From Phocaeicola abscessus CCUG 55929 (GTDB lineage Bacteria > Bacteroidota > Bacteroidia > Bacteroidales > Bacteroidaceae), in the NCBI RefSeq assembly GCF_000312445.1, contig NZ_HE997183.1:216617-280616 (forward strand): DNA of 64,000 bases, in the 5' to 3' direction. A program made the position numbers and the translations under genes. The notes under the pieces were generated by a model. That model saw only the letters and a list, made by a program, of their open reading frames with translations. It did not search any database and had not been told where the DNA came from. This document shows positions 8,089 to 16,790 of this stretch, piece after piece. Position 1 is the first letter of the stretch, and every line of letters starts with the position of its first letter.

Positions 8089-8717
8089 TGGCGTAATTCC
8101 TAAAATTACAGATGTAATACCTATGAGATTAGATCAAGCTACTACACGCGTCACTGCGGCAAATGATGTCGACAATGTGATATATGTAGTTAATTTCTCT
8201 GATGATATAAGTTATACAGATCCCGATTTTCCAGCAAGTGGAGATGGCCTGTTTACTGTAAAAGATTATCCCGATGAGGTGTTCCTCAATCCAAACACAT
8301 TTTCAACAGCTTTGACATATTGTGTAAATACGCTATGGATGAAATAGTAGATGGAGGTGGCGGCACAAATAATACTTATACGACTAATACCACATACTCA
8401 AGCTAGCAGAATGTCCAACGCACTGACAACTTACTAATAGTCATGCTTAGATTATCGATGGTTATAAAACGAAAGTAAGACAGAAAATCGCGGAAAAACA
8501 CAAAAATGGAAATTTAATTAGCACAAGTACAGTGTCTGATACCTGCAAAATGGCACATTGCGACTTTGGATGGAATGGACGTTGTAACGGATACTATGTC
8601 AACGGCGTTTTCAAACTCAATAGCAACAACAACGATTACGACTGCATTGAGTGGGAAAAGAAAAATACAAAATATAATCGTCATATGCGTATCATAACAT
8701 ATACCAAACCAATATAA
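8063..8717 (+). pseudogene. Remnant of a C10 (streptopain-like) cysteine protease
   Basis: Three pieces in different frames read like one C10 protease. Bases 8063-8347 resemble the prodomain (KITDVIPMRLDQATTRVTA, then VIYVVNFSDD). About 8352-8440 gives GGGGTNNTYTTNTTYSS, a stop, and QNVQRTDNLL, similar to the start of the mature enzyme. About 8455-8717 gives IDGYKTKVRQKIAEKH and then HCDFGWNGRCNGYYVNGVF, the conserved catalytic-His region of streptopain-type enzymes. The segment with the catalytic Cys is deleted and there are several stops. Intact relatives are secreted proteases of Bacteroides, Tannerella and Prevotella. Confidence 0.6.
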
Positions 8718-8729
8718 ATATTTAAGATC

Positions 8730-9101
8730 ATGAAAAGATATATATCAATAGTTTTATTATCCATTCCGCTCCTGCTGGTTTCTTGTGACAAAAACGACAA
8801 TTTCGGTTATCCTTCCAAAATAACATTTGGAAAAGAAGGCGGAACTAAAATTTGTACTGGGACAGATAGTTTTTATAGTATAGAAGTCGCCAATTACAAC
8901 GGTGATGGCGCAGAAGACTCTGAAGAAAGCATGGATTCGCTAAAAGTCACCTATAATTGGTTGACGGTAAAATGCAAAAAACTTGTTGGAGCAAAATTAG
9001 AAATGACAGCGATTCCGAATCATACGGGAAAGAAACGCACGCTATATGTGAGGGGTATGGTTGATAACGATTGTGCAGAGATTAAAGTTATACAACATTA
9101 G
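8730..9101 (+). CDS. Small lipoprotein with BACON-like domain
   Basis: A 123-residue protein with a lipoprotein signal (MKRYISIVLLSIPLLLVSC, Cys at residue 19). The rest is a small beta-rich domain: KITFGKEGGTK, VTYNWLTVKCKK, TGKKRTLYVRG, and a final IKVIQH. This resembles a BACON-type immunoglobulin-like repeat. It starts 12 bp after the C10-protease remnant. In Bacteroidetes, C10 proteases are often paired with small secreted inhibitors, so it could be a former inhibitor or partner now without its enzyme. That role is inferred from position alone. Confidence 0.65.
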   Translation: MKRYISIVLLSIPLLLVSCDKNDNFGYPSKITFGKEGGTKICTGTDSFYSIEVANYNGDGAEDSEESMDSLKVTYNWLTVKCKKLVGAKLEMTAIPNHTGKKRTLYVRGMVDNDCAEIKVIQH

Positions 9102-9259
9102 GTTATCAGATACCAAATAACAGGTCTCGTGTTTTTGTCTTCGTAAAAGCAAGCCGTCCCAATCGAACGGCGACAGCTGTCCATAGAGCGACTATCCGGT
9201 GAAAGGGGGTAACCTTGCTCATAGTGTTATGAAAGTTTTCTTGCACAAGCAATCCCCTG
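9102..9259. other. Intergenic stretch with unassigned structure
   Basis: No protein frame is convincing. The stretch 9121-9240 is GC-richer than its left neighbours and contains GC-rich short inverted repeats. It could hold a small RNA, but no known RNA family was recognised. Confidence 0.2.
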
Positions 9260-9294
9260 AAGGCTGAACTCACACGAGCATTCAGCCTTTTGTT
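9260..9294 (+). terminator. Terminator after the BACON-like lipoprotein
   Basis: AAGGCTGAA (9260-9268) pairs perfectly with TTCAGCCTT (9281-9289) across a 12-base loop, followed by TTGTTTTATTT. It lies about 160 bases after the lipoprotein stop. Confidence 0.7.
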
Positions 9295-9370
9295 TTATTT
9301 GCACAATAAAGTTTTATGGGCAACAAGAGTTTTTCACCTCGTCCGATAACGCCCCATAATTTCGGCGAGG

Positions 9371-10438
9371 CTATCTTCGCTTTCTTTCCGCCAGCATCTT
9401 CCGGTACAGTGCCAGGTAAGCTGCCGTATATTTCTGATAGTTGAATCCGAGGGAGTATGCCTTCATTTCGTTGGCGAAATCGCTGTGCTTGTCCCAGGCA
9501 TCGATACCTTTTTTCACCACCTCCGCCATGTCTTGCGGTTCATAGCTGTCCCAATAAGAGGCGTACTTGTCGCCTATCTCCGGCAAGCTGGTGAATTTCG
9601 ACGAGAACACTTTGCATTTGAATCTCATCGCTTCCAACACGGGTATCCCGAAACCTTCCAGTTTGCTCGGAAACAGGAAGCCTGTGCAATGTTCATAAAG
9701 CCAGTTCTTTTCGCTGTCGGAAATTTTTCCCACCAGGAAAACCCGGTTGTCGCCGTACGCCCTGATCGCCTCTCTGAGTTCTTCTGCATAGTCGAAATGA
9801 TGGTCACCCACGATGTAGAGCTTGTATTCCGGTAAGTATTTCATCATCGGTACGAGGGTGTGAAAGTTCTTTTTCCTGCATACCTGACCTATGGTGAAGA
9901 GGAATTTCTCTCGATCGTCCGAAATAAACGGCGGTCTCTTGCGCTCTTCCTTTTCCAGATCAGCTATGCCGTTGTAGATTACTTCCACCTCTTTTCCACC
10001 GGTATTCACATGCGAGAGCAGATCCTGTTTCACATAGTTGGAAATAACCGTCACGCAATCGGAACATCTGATGCGCCAGCCTAACTTGTAGATCCGCTTC
10101 AGTCGGTGTATGCCTTGCTTCTCTTCCAAGAAATTCAAGTCGTGCACAGTGAGCAGTTGCATGGTGTTTTTCCCCCGCATTCTATATTTGAACAATTGGT
10201 TGGTAGCATGCCACAGATCGATATTTTCTTTCAGATCGCGTAGCTCCTCGAGTTTGTTTTCTACAGAGATATAACCGAATCTGTCGCCGAAAGCACCTTT
10301 ATATTTTTCCGGTAAGAGGAAGATGAAGTGAATATCCGGTATTTCTGCTTGAGTGAGGCAGTGAATATATTGCCGCGTAACCTCACCGAATCCGCAGAAT
10401 GCACCTATATGCGAAGCATCTATTAATACAGTGTTCAT
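9371..10438 (-). CDS. Glycosyltransferase, GT4 family
   Basis: A 355-residue GT-B fold glycosyltransferase. The N-terminal Rossmann part holds FCGFGEVTRQYIHCL and LLTVHDLNFLEEKQG. The C-terminal nucleotide-sugar half holds FTIGQVCRKKNFHTLVPMMK and the GT4 signature GFLFPSKLEGFGIPVLEAM, with the paired Glu residues. It transfers a sugar from a nucleotide donor to a glycan or lipid acceptor at the cytoplasmic membrane. The specific substrate cannot be read from sequence. It is monocistronic: no polysaccharide genes lie beside it, and a terminator-bearing gap separates it from the accessory region. Confidence 0.85.
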   Translation of the reverse strand: MNTVLIDASHIGAFCGFGEVTRQYIHCLTQAEIPDIHFIFLLPEKYKGAFGDRFGYISVENKLEELRDLKENIDLWHATNQLFKYRMRGKNTMQLLTVHDLNFLEEKQGIHRLKRIYKLGWRIRCSDCVTVISNYVKQDLLSHVNTGGKEVEVIYNGIADLEKEERKRPPFISDDREKFLFTIGQVCRKKNFHTLVPMMKYLPEYKLYIVGDHHFDYAEELREAIRAYGDNRVFLVGKISDSEKNWLYEHCTGFLFPSKLEGFGIPVLEAMRFKCKVFSSKFTSLPEIGDKYASYWDSYEPQDMAEVVKKGIDAWDKHSDFANEMKAYSLGFNYQKYTAAYLALYRKMLAERKRR

Positions 10439-11048
10439 AATGTAATCTTATAATGCATATGATCGTTGTATGGCGAATACGTAGTGTACCCTCAAATGAA
10501 AGTCATTTTTTTATGTGATCATTTTTACTGAGCTGCAAAAATAATGATTTTCCATATAATATATCGTATCTATTAAGGTATATTAATATCGTCGGGAAAA
10601 TTCCTTGTCAATCTCTTCTCTCGGCTAAAGCGATTCGAGCGCGGTTAGTTTTTAAGCAGAAAACAAATCAAAGACATATGAGAGTCATTCACGAGTTGTA
10701 AATGGAAGTGCCCAAGTTATGCAACACTTACGATATGATGCCTCAGCACATCGTTCCGTCGATTTTTTCCTCAACATATCGGAGGAAATATTGATGTGGG
10801 ATCATATCACTTCAGAAAAAATGGAGATATTTTCGCATATTCACGGGCAAATTTCACATGTATAAAATGAAAAAAATGTATTTATTTTGATCCTGATGTC
10901 AATGGTTCAATCTTTTTCTGCACAATCACGAAAAAACGTTTTTTAATACTTGATGCCGACCCATGCAATATCCCCGTAATTGTGTCCATCTAATTTTATT
11001 TTTTGTCACGAATTAGTTATCTTTACATCCAAAACAAATCGAAGGTAC
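10439..11048. other. 610-bp intergenic region with a possible gene remnant
   Basis: No intact gene. At about 10867-10975 a broken frame reads like a signal peptide followed by RKNVF and LDADPCNI, reminiscent of the N-terminus of a secreted nucleoside hydrolase (ILDTDxxNExDD pattern). It has at least two frameshifts and no remaining body. This identification is weak. The remainder is AT-rich and presumably contains the promoters of the two divergent genes. Confidence 0.25.
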
Positions 11049-11876
11049 ATGAAACGCTTTTTATTATCATTCGCTGTCATCCTCGCGTGTTTGACAGCGG
11101 CTTTCAGTCAGACGCAAATAATCGCTCATCGCGGTTATTGGAAAACGGAAGGTTCGTACGAGAATACTGTCAATTCACTGCAAAATGCCGGCCGGCTCGG
11201 CGTCTTCGGATCAGAGTTCGATGTATATATTACCACCGATCATGTATTGGTGGTGCATCACGACCCGACTATTCAGGGGATACGTATTGAAGAGGCCTCA
11301 TACGAGCGGGATTTGAAAGATCTGGTGTTGCCCAACGGGGAGAAGTTGCCGACCTTGGAACAGTTCCTGGCGGAAGGCGCCAAGATACCCGGATTGAGGT
11401 TGATCCTCGAACTGAAGAGTCATCGACGGGTGGTGAATGAAGACCGTGCCGTTCTGGCGGCGGTCGATTTGGTGAGAAAGTATAGCTTGGACGATCGAGT
11501 GGATTACATTTCTTTCAGCATGAATATGTGTAAGGATTTGATTCGGTTGGTTCCGTCGGCCGATGTTTACTATCTGAACGGCGAAGTTGCTCCTGCCGAC
11601 CTGAAAACACTCGGGTTCGCCGGCTTGGATTATGAGCAGCATGTGCTATTAAAACACCCAGAGTGGATCAAAAAGGCACACGATTTAGGCCTGAAAGTCA
11701 ACGTATGGACCGTGAAGGCAGAGAATATCCCTGCATTCATCGAAATGGGAGTTGACTTCATCACGACCAATGATCCGGTGGAAGGGCAGGAGCTGATTAG
11801 GAAACAGCCGACCGGTCCGAACAGCCGAAAGGCGATGGGGGCAAATACTTTTTCAGATACAGGAAAGAGGCGATAA
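11049..11876 (+). CDS. Glycerophosphodiester phosphodiesterase family protein, exported
   Basis: Start chosen at ATG 11049 because it opens a clean signal peptide (MKRFLLSFAVILACLTAAFS); length 275 aa. GDPD-fold motifs: IIAHRGYWKTEGSYENTV (catalytic HRG, Glu), FDVYITTDHVLVVHHDPT (metal and acid/base residues), LILELKSH, VNVWTVKAENI, and FITTNDP near the end. It hydrolyses glycerophosphodiesters to glycerol-3-phosphate in the periplasm. The last ~25 residues extend past the usual family end and overlap the convergent CPBP gene by 80 bp. This suggests an upstream stop was lost or the tail is recent. Confidence 0.9.
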   Translation: MKRFLLSFAVILACLTAAFSQTQIIAHRGYWKTEGSYENTVNSLQNAGRLGVFGSEFDVYITTDHVLVVHHDPTIQGIRIEEASYERDLKDLVLPNGEKLPTLEQFLAEGAKIPGLRLILELKSHRRVVNEDRAVLAAVDLVRKYSLDDRVDYISFSMNMCKDLIRLVPSADVYYLNGEVAPADLKTLGFAGLDYEQHVLLKHPEWIKKAHDLGLKVNVWTVKAENIPAFIEMGVDFITTNDPVEGQELIRKQPTGPNSRKAMGANTFSDTGKRR

Positions 11877-12636
11877 GAACGCTTATACTCACGGCCCACA
11901 GGAAATAGGTAGCCGTATTCCCGAGGATATCGGCCGTGGTCTTGCCCATTTCCTCCATCGAACTGGTCGCTATCAGGACAGCAGCTACGGAATTGTTCAG
12001 CATATGTCCTGCCATACTGGGGATGATGCTTCCCGTACGGTAATACAGCCATCCGAAGATCAAACCCAAAAACAGGGCGAATATGACCTGTGCGGGGTTC
12101 ACATGGGTAAGTCCGAAGAGGAGGGCGGATAGACATATCGCCTTGGCAGGACGAAGGCCTCGGCGTAGCAAGAATCCTTCGATCCCCCCCCGAAAAAGCA
12201 TTTCTTCCACAATGGGAGCAACGATAACCATGGAGAGCAATCCGAAGATATTGCGACTCATCTCGAAGAATATACCTTGAAAGAGATCGGGCAGTGCGAT
12301 GACCTCGTTGGCTATGTTCGATGAAATCAAGGCGGAAATAATCAACGGCAGACAAACGAAAACGGTCTTTGGCGATACTTCCTTCCAACTCTGCCGGTTG
12401 AATTTGATATACTCGAACAGGATCAGGTGAACGATCATCAAGACGCCCGAAAGAACCAATCCCACGGAAGTGGCATAGATAGTACGCACCTCTTCTGTTA
12501 TCGGAACGAACTTATTTATACTCGCTAACAGAAACTTGACGGCATAAGTGCTTCCCAACTGATAGAGGAGATAATAAAAGATAAGTTTTACAGGGACAAT
12601 CACTGTGCGGAATGTATTTTTTAAGTAATCCATCAT
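11797..12636 (-). CDS. CPBP family intramembrane glutamic endopeptidase (CAAX/Abi type)
   Basis: A 279-residue polytopic membrane protein. The three CPBP motifs are present: EEMLFRGGIEGFL (EExxxR), SALLFGLTHVNP (FxxxH) and SMAGHMLNNSVA (HxxxN), between roughly residues 145 and 235. Seven or eight hydrophobic segments surround them. Family members are intramembrane proteases, some acting in bacteriocin self-immunity. No peptide cluster is adjacent here, so the substrate is unknown. Its 3' end overlaps the phosphodiesterase gene on the other strand. Confidence 0.85.
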   Translation of the reverse strand: MMDYLKNTFRTVIVPVKLIFYYLLYQLGSTYAVKFLLASINKFVPITEEVRTIYATSVGLVLSGVLMIVHLILFEYIKFNRQSWKEVSPKTVFVCLPLIISALISSNIANEVIALPDLFQGIFFEMSRNIFGLLSMVIVAPIVEEMLFRGGIEGFLLRRGLRPAKAICLSALLFGLTHVNPAQVIFALFLGLIFGWLYYRTGSIIPSMAGHMLNNSVAAVLIATSSMEEMGKTTADILGNTATYFLWAVSISVLIASFLYLKKYLPPSPFGCSDRSAVS

Positions 12637-12838
12637 ATATTCTTTAGCATTGCAAATGTAACGTATCTTCGCTTATTCGCAAAAAGACAGCGGAGAAAAA
12701 AGGAAAGAAAACTACCGGATAGTATGCTCGAGCGGGAATTATTTTTCCATTCGATCGGTTTACAGATCGATATTTTTATGTACATGTTACCGCAACATAC
12801 ATATGAAATCGCGCCGATCATGAACGTTCTCGCCCCTG

Positions 12839-13066
12839 ATGATGTTTCGTTTATTTACAAGATTCAAAGAAGCAGATGAGTATGCATTTTCCTTTTCTAT
12901 TTTTCTATCGATTTTGTATAAACGACTTGTATGTCTATGGAATAAGCTTGGGAGAAGAAGAAGAAGTCGTCAAGGATGCCGTGCAGAATCTTTTTCTGAA
13001 AATATATTTCGAGGAAATACGCTTTCGTTTGCATTTATTTTCTTTAATTTGTTCACTCAAATTAAA
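12839..13066 (+). pseudogene. ECF sigma-factor remnant
   Basis: Two overlapping frames together read like the first ~60 residues of a SusC-linked ECF sigma factor: FRLFTRFKEADEYAF in one frame and DLYVYGISLGEEEEVVKDA followed by VQNLFLKIYFEE in the next (the sigma region 2 core). One frameshift lies near 12890-12905. Region 4 is missing because the GH2 gene begins soon after. The rest of the 438-bp gap (12637-13075) shows nothing else. Confidence 0.5.
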
Positions 13067-13075
13067 TTCAATCAT

Positions 13076-14884
13076 ATGAAAAAAGTAATCCTTTTAGTTT
13101 TGGTGTGGGGATTGACGCTGACGAATGTCTTTGCTCAATGGAAACCTGCCGGTGATAAAATTAAAACGAAGTGGGCCGAACAAGTGGATCCCCTGCATGT
13201 GTTGCCCGAATATCCTCGCCCGATCATGGAACGTCCGGAATGGAAGAACCTGAATGGTTTATGGAATTATGCCATCGTTGAACGGAGCGGCAATATGCCG
13301 AAATCGTTCGACGGACAGATCTTAGTGCCTTTTGCCGTAGAATCGTCCCTGTCGGGAGTAGGAAAAACTGTCGGGAAAGAGCATGAATTGATTTACCAGC
13401 GTTCATTCGAACTCCCATCAAACTGGAAAGGAAAACAGATACTCCTGCATTTCGGGGCGGTCGATTGGAAAGCCGAAGTATGGGTCAATGATATAAAGGT
13501 AGGCAATCATACCGGAGGTTATACCCCTTTCTCTTTCGATATTACGGCGGCGTTGCAACAGAAAAACCTGTTGACCGTCCGTGTTTGGGATCCGACCGAC
13601 GACGGCTATCAGCCCGTAGGTAAACAAACCAAAAACCCGAATGGAATCTGGTATACTTCCGTGACGGGCATCTGGCAGACAGTCTGGTTGGAACCGGTTC
13701 ATAAAGTACATATCGATCATCTCCGTATCACGCCGGATATCGATGCTCATAAGCTAAGTGTCGGATCGTGTATCAGCGGCGTCGTGCCTTCCGATTTGGT
13801 AGAAGTGAATGTTTACGATGGCAAAACGTTGATTGCCGAGGGCAGGAGCATCAATGGAGAAAAAGTAAGTATCGACATGCCTGAAGATGCCAAGCTTTGG
13901 TCGCCCGAAAATCCTTTTCTCTACACCTTGAAGATCCGTGTCAAACGCGACGGCAGAACGCTGGACGAAGTGTCGAGTTACACGGCTATGCGTAAATATG
14001 CTGTTGGGAGAGATGAAAACGGCGTTGTCCGGATGCAGCTGAACAATAAGCCGCTTTTCCAATACGGTCCGTTGGATCAGGGATGGTGGCCCGACGGCCT
14101 TTATACCGCTCCGACCGACGAAGCCTTGAAGTTTGATATTCAGCAGACAAAAGATTTCGGTTTCAACATGATCCGAAAGCATGTAAAGGTGGAGCCGGCT
14201 CGTTGGTATACCCATTGCGATCGATTGGGCATCATCGTTTGGCAAGACATGCCCAATGGCGATAAAGGCCCCCTTTGGCAAAGCCATGAGTATTTCAATG
14301 CGGTGGAATGCGTACGTTCGGCAGAATCAGAAGCGAATTATCGGAAAGAATGGAAAGAGATCATCGATTACTTATATAATAATCCCTGCATAGGAACGTG
14401 GGTTCCGTTCAACGAAGCATGGGGGCAGTTCAAAACTCCGGAGATCGTGGACTGGACGAAAACTTATGATCCTTCCCGTTTAGTGAACCCTGCCAGTGGA
14501 GGCAATCACTATCATTGCGGCGATATCCTCGACTTGCACCATTATCCGCAACCGAAAATGTATCTGTTCGACGGCTCGCGGGCTACTGTTCTCGGGGAAT
14601 TTGGCGGCATCGGCTGGGCCATCAAAGATCATGTCTGGAAACAGGATCAAAACTGGGGCTATATCAAGTTCAACTCTTCGAAAGAAGTAACCGATGAATA
14701 TATGAAGTATGCAGGAATGCTTTACGATATGATCGCTCGCGGTTTCTCGGCAGGCGTTTATACGCAGACGACTGACGTCGAAATAGAAGTGAACGGACTA
14801 ATGACGTACGACAGAAAGGTCATCAAGATGGAAGAAGATCGTATTCGCGCTATCAATCAGCAGATTTGCAAATCATTGAAATAA
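13076..14884 (+). CDS. Glycoside hydrolase family 2 protein, secreted
   Basis: Start at ATG 13076 gives a signal peptide (MKKVILLVLVWGLTLTNVFA) and 602 aa. The longer upstream frame belongs to the sigma remnant. Residues ~50-190 are the GH2 sugar-binding jelly roll (ERPEWKNLNGLWNYAI; GAVDWKAEVWVNDIKVGNH), then an Ig-like domain, then the TIM barrel with acid/base VPFNEAWGQ and nucleophile VLGEFGGIG. It is a retaining exo-glycosidase, plausibly beta-galactosidase- or beta-glucuronidase-like, acting in the periplasm. It is short for GH2, with no C-terminal domains. No SusCD pair is adjacent, and the sugar specificity is unknown. Confidence 0.9.
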   Translation: MKKVILLVLVWGLTLTNVFAQWKPAGDKIKTKWAEQVDPLHVLPEYPRPIMERPEWKNLNGLWNYAIVERSGNMPKSFDGQILVPFAVESSLSGVGKTVGKEHELIYQRSFELPSNWKGKQILLHFGAVDWKAEVWVNDIKVGNHTGGYTPFSFDITAALQQKNLLTVRVWDPTDDGYQPVGKQTKNPNGIWYTSVTGIWQTVWLEPVHKVHIDHLRITPDIDAHKLSVGSCISGVVPSDLVEVNVYDGKTLIAEGRSINGEKVSIDMPEDAKLWSPENPFLYTLKIRVKRDGRTLDEVSSYTAMRKYAVGRDENGVVRMQLNNKPLFQYGPLDQGWWPDGLYTAPTDEALKFDIQQTKDFGFNMIRKHVKVEPARWYTHCDRLGIIVWQDMPNGDKGPLWQSHEYFNAVECVRSAESEANYRKEWKEIIDYLYNNPCIGTWVPFNEAWGQFKTPEIVDWTKTYDPSRLVNPASGGNHYHCGDILDLHHYPQPKMYLFDGSRATVLGEFGGIGWAIKDHVWKQDQNWGYIKFNSSKEVTDEYMKYAGMLYDMIARGFSAGVYTQTTDVEIEVNGLMTYDRKVIKMEEDRIRAINQQICKSLK

Positions 14885-14940
14885 AAACGCATATCCTTTT
14901 GACTTTACCTTTTCACACCCTCCAACTTGAAAACAACCAG

Positions 14941-14971
14941 CTGCTCCCCTGCTCCAGGGGGAGCAGTTTTT
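14941..14971 (+). terminator. Terminator after the GH2 gene
   Basis: CTGCTCCCC (14941-14949) pairs with GGGGAGCAG (14958-14966), followed by five T. It lies 57 bases after the GH2 stop codon. Confidence 0.8.
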
Positions 14972-15068
14972 AAGGGAACGCTCTTGCAGACCTTTTATTC
15001 TGATACAGCCTCGATTACTTTCAAAAAACTGTTCATCGAAAAAAGGCGGCAATTAAAAAACTCCTTCC

Positions 15069-16256
15069 CTACTCGACAATCCTCCTTTTGAGGTAGAACT
15101 TTTCCGTTGCGATAAAATATAGAAGTGCACCGAAGATATGAGCGAGCGAGACGCTCCAAAAAGCAAAACGATAACCGACAATTTCGACGATCACCCCGCC
15201 TAACAGAATCCCCAATCCAATGCCTATATCCCACGACACGAGGAGGGTGGAATTGGCCGTTCCCCGCTCGTTATGATCGGCTACACTGATAAACATGTTC
15301 TGAAAGGCAGGCCACAGGTGCCCGTTCCCCAAACCGATCAGCATTGCAGACAGATAATACCCGAAAGCATCGGGGCAAGCTACGAACAACGTATACCCCG
15401 CTGTTGACAACAGAATTCCCTCGGCCGCATGCCGGGTCAGCTTCCCAGACCGCAACGATCGGGAACCTTGCAGACGTGACAGCATCAGCCCTACGGACAA
15501 CAGCATGAAATAAGTGCCCGTCCCTCCTGTCATCCCTAATATTTCTTTGCCGTAAATAGCTAAGTAATTGCTCAACACACCGAAACAAAATCCAAAGAAA
15601 AGTATGTTCACGCCCATCATCCAGCCTTTGAACAGAAAAAAACGGTCGAGTGAAACCTTACGCTTGTTCGTCATGATTTCCCGCTCAGGTATTCGAACGG
15701 TCAAATCGATGAAAAAGCCGATACCTGCCACGAAGAGAGCTATTCCAAAGAGTACATCAAAGTTATGCACGTATTTATAGATAAAGATACCGATGGTAGG
15801 AGCCATAGCCATGGCCAGGTTATTACTCAGCCCGTAATAGCCGATTCCTTCGTTCCGTCGAGACGAGGGGAGCACATCGATGGCAGTAGTGGTGTTGGCT
15901 ACGGTCAAAGCGCCGAATGGTCCGCCGTGAAGTGTGCGTATCACAGCGAAAAGCAGCAAGGTACTCGCCGCCAAATACCCGGCAAAGAAGATAAAGAAAA
16001 AAAAGAAACACCACATCAGCACTTTCTTCCGGGGAAAACTGTCGACGACGTAGCCGCTGAACGGCCGAAAGACGAGCGCCGTCATCGTATAGCCCGAAAG
16101 CACCAGGCCTATGACATCCTTCGTAGCATGGTGCGTTTCGCTCAAATAAAGCGGTAATAAGGGAGTAAGCAGGTAAAAGGCGAAGAAGAGGGAAAAATTG
16201 GCCGCCATTACTTTCCTGTAATTTGCGTTCCAAAGCGATTCTTTCTTTTCTTCCAT
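15069..16256 (-). CDS. Major facilitator superfamily transporter
   Basis: A 395-residue protein with about twelve hydrophobic segments. The loop 2-3 motif of MFS carriers is visible as FRPFSGYVVDSFPRKKVLMW. N-terminal residues FFAFYLLTPLLPLYLSE and the central hydrophilic loop (RIPEREIMTNKRKVS) are typical of drug/sugar efflux-like MFS proteins. It sits in the cytoplasmic membrane and probably exports a small molecule by proton antiport. Monocistronic; neighbours give no clue to substrate. Confidence 0.85.
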   Translation of the reverse strand: MEEKKESLWNANYRKVMAANFSLFFAFYLLTPLLPLYLSETHHATKDVIGLVLSGYTMTALVFRPFSGYVVDSFPRKKVLMWCFFFFFIFFAGYLAASTLLLFAVIRTLHGGPFGALTVANTTTAIDVLPSSRRNEGIGYYGLSNNLAMAMAPTIGIFIYKYVHNFDVLFGIALFVAGIGFFIDLTVRIPEREIMTNKRKVSLDRFFLFKGWMMGVNILFFGFCFGVLSNYLAIYGKEILGMTGGTGTYFMLLSVGLMLSRLQGSRSLRSGKLTRHAAEGILLSTAGYTLFVACPDAFGYYLSAMLIGLGNGHLWPAFQNMFISVADHNERGTANSTLLVSWDIGIGLGILLGGVIVEIVGYRFAFWSVSLAHIFGALLYFIATEKFYLKRRIVE

Positions 16257-16790
16257 AGATTTCTGTTTAACGGCACAAAATTAGCAATTCCTTTCCGAAA
16301 CAGCATTCCTTTTCCCGTTAAACATGATATGCGTCGAACTATTATCCTCTTGTTCCCGGAGATCGACAGCTTCAGTCGATAGCATTCTGCACCTTCACTT
16401 CTGCTCCCGAAGAGGTTTTACAATCGATCACTTTCACTTCCGCATTCATCTGTCCCCGCGCATCGACGGGGATACCTGTCGTTTCAAAAAACAATCGGCA
16501 ATCATCACATCGCTATTTCTTTGCAGGACAATTCCTCCACTCGACAGATGAGCGGTAACCTTTACAGTGAGTCCTTTCACCGTCAGATGGCTGCAATCTT
16601 CATATTTTTAACATTTTGCACGGCGACAAGTTGTGGCATTACAAAACTCCCGGAAGGAATCCCTTTTCTTTCTGGCATGCAATTTCGTAAACAAAAAGTA
16701 ATATTCCTAAACGGTTGATTTGTTGTTAAAAAGTAAAGAATCGTTAGGACACGTTCCGCAGAATTCATACCTTTGTCAACCGAATGAAAA
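16257..16790. other. 534-bp gap with a probable GIN-domain (DUF2807) remnant
   Basis: No intact gene. On the minus strand (about 16600 down to 16375) broken frames read VKVTAHLSSGGIV, then FETTGIPVDARGQMNAEVKV and KTSSGAEVKVQNAI. This resembles the beta-helical GIN/DUF2807 domain of secreted Bacteroidetes proteins, where 'SSGAEVKV' repeats occur. At least one frameshift and no start are seen. The last 25 bases hold the TamB promoter candidate TACCTTTG at 16768-16775. Confidence 0.3.

Noticed and set aside
9121-9240. A known structured RNA (riboswitch, 6S, SRP or tmRNA) after the BACON-like lipoprotein
   Set aside because: No conserved core of these families could be recognised, so only an unassigned region is reported.
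12839-14884. A 681-aa form of the GH2 enzyme
   Set aside because: The first 79 residues come from the sigma-factor remnant, and a clean signal peptide starts at 13076.
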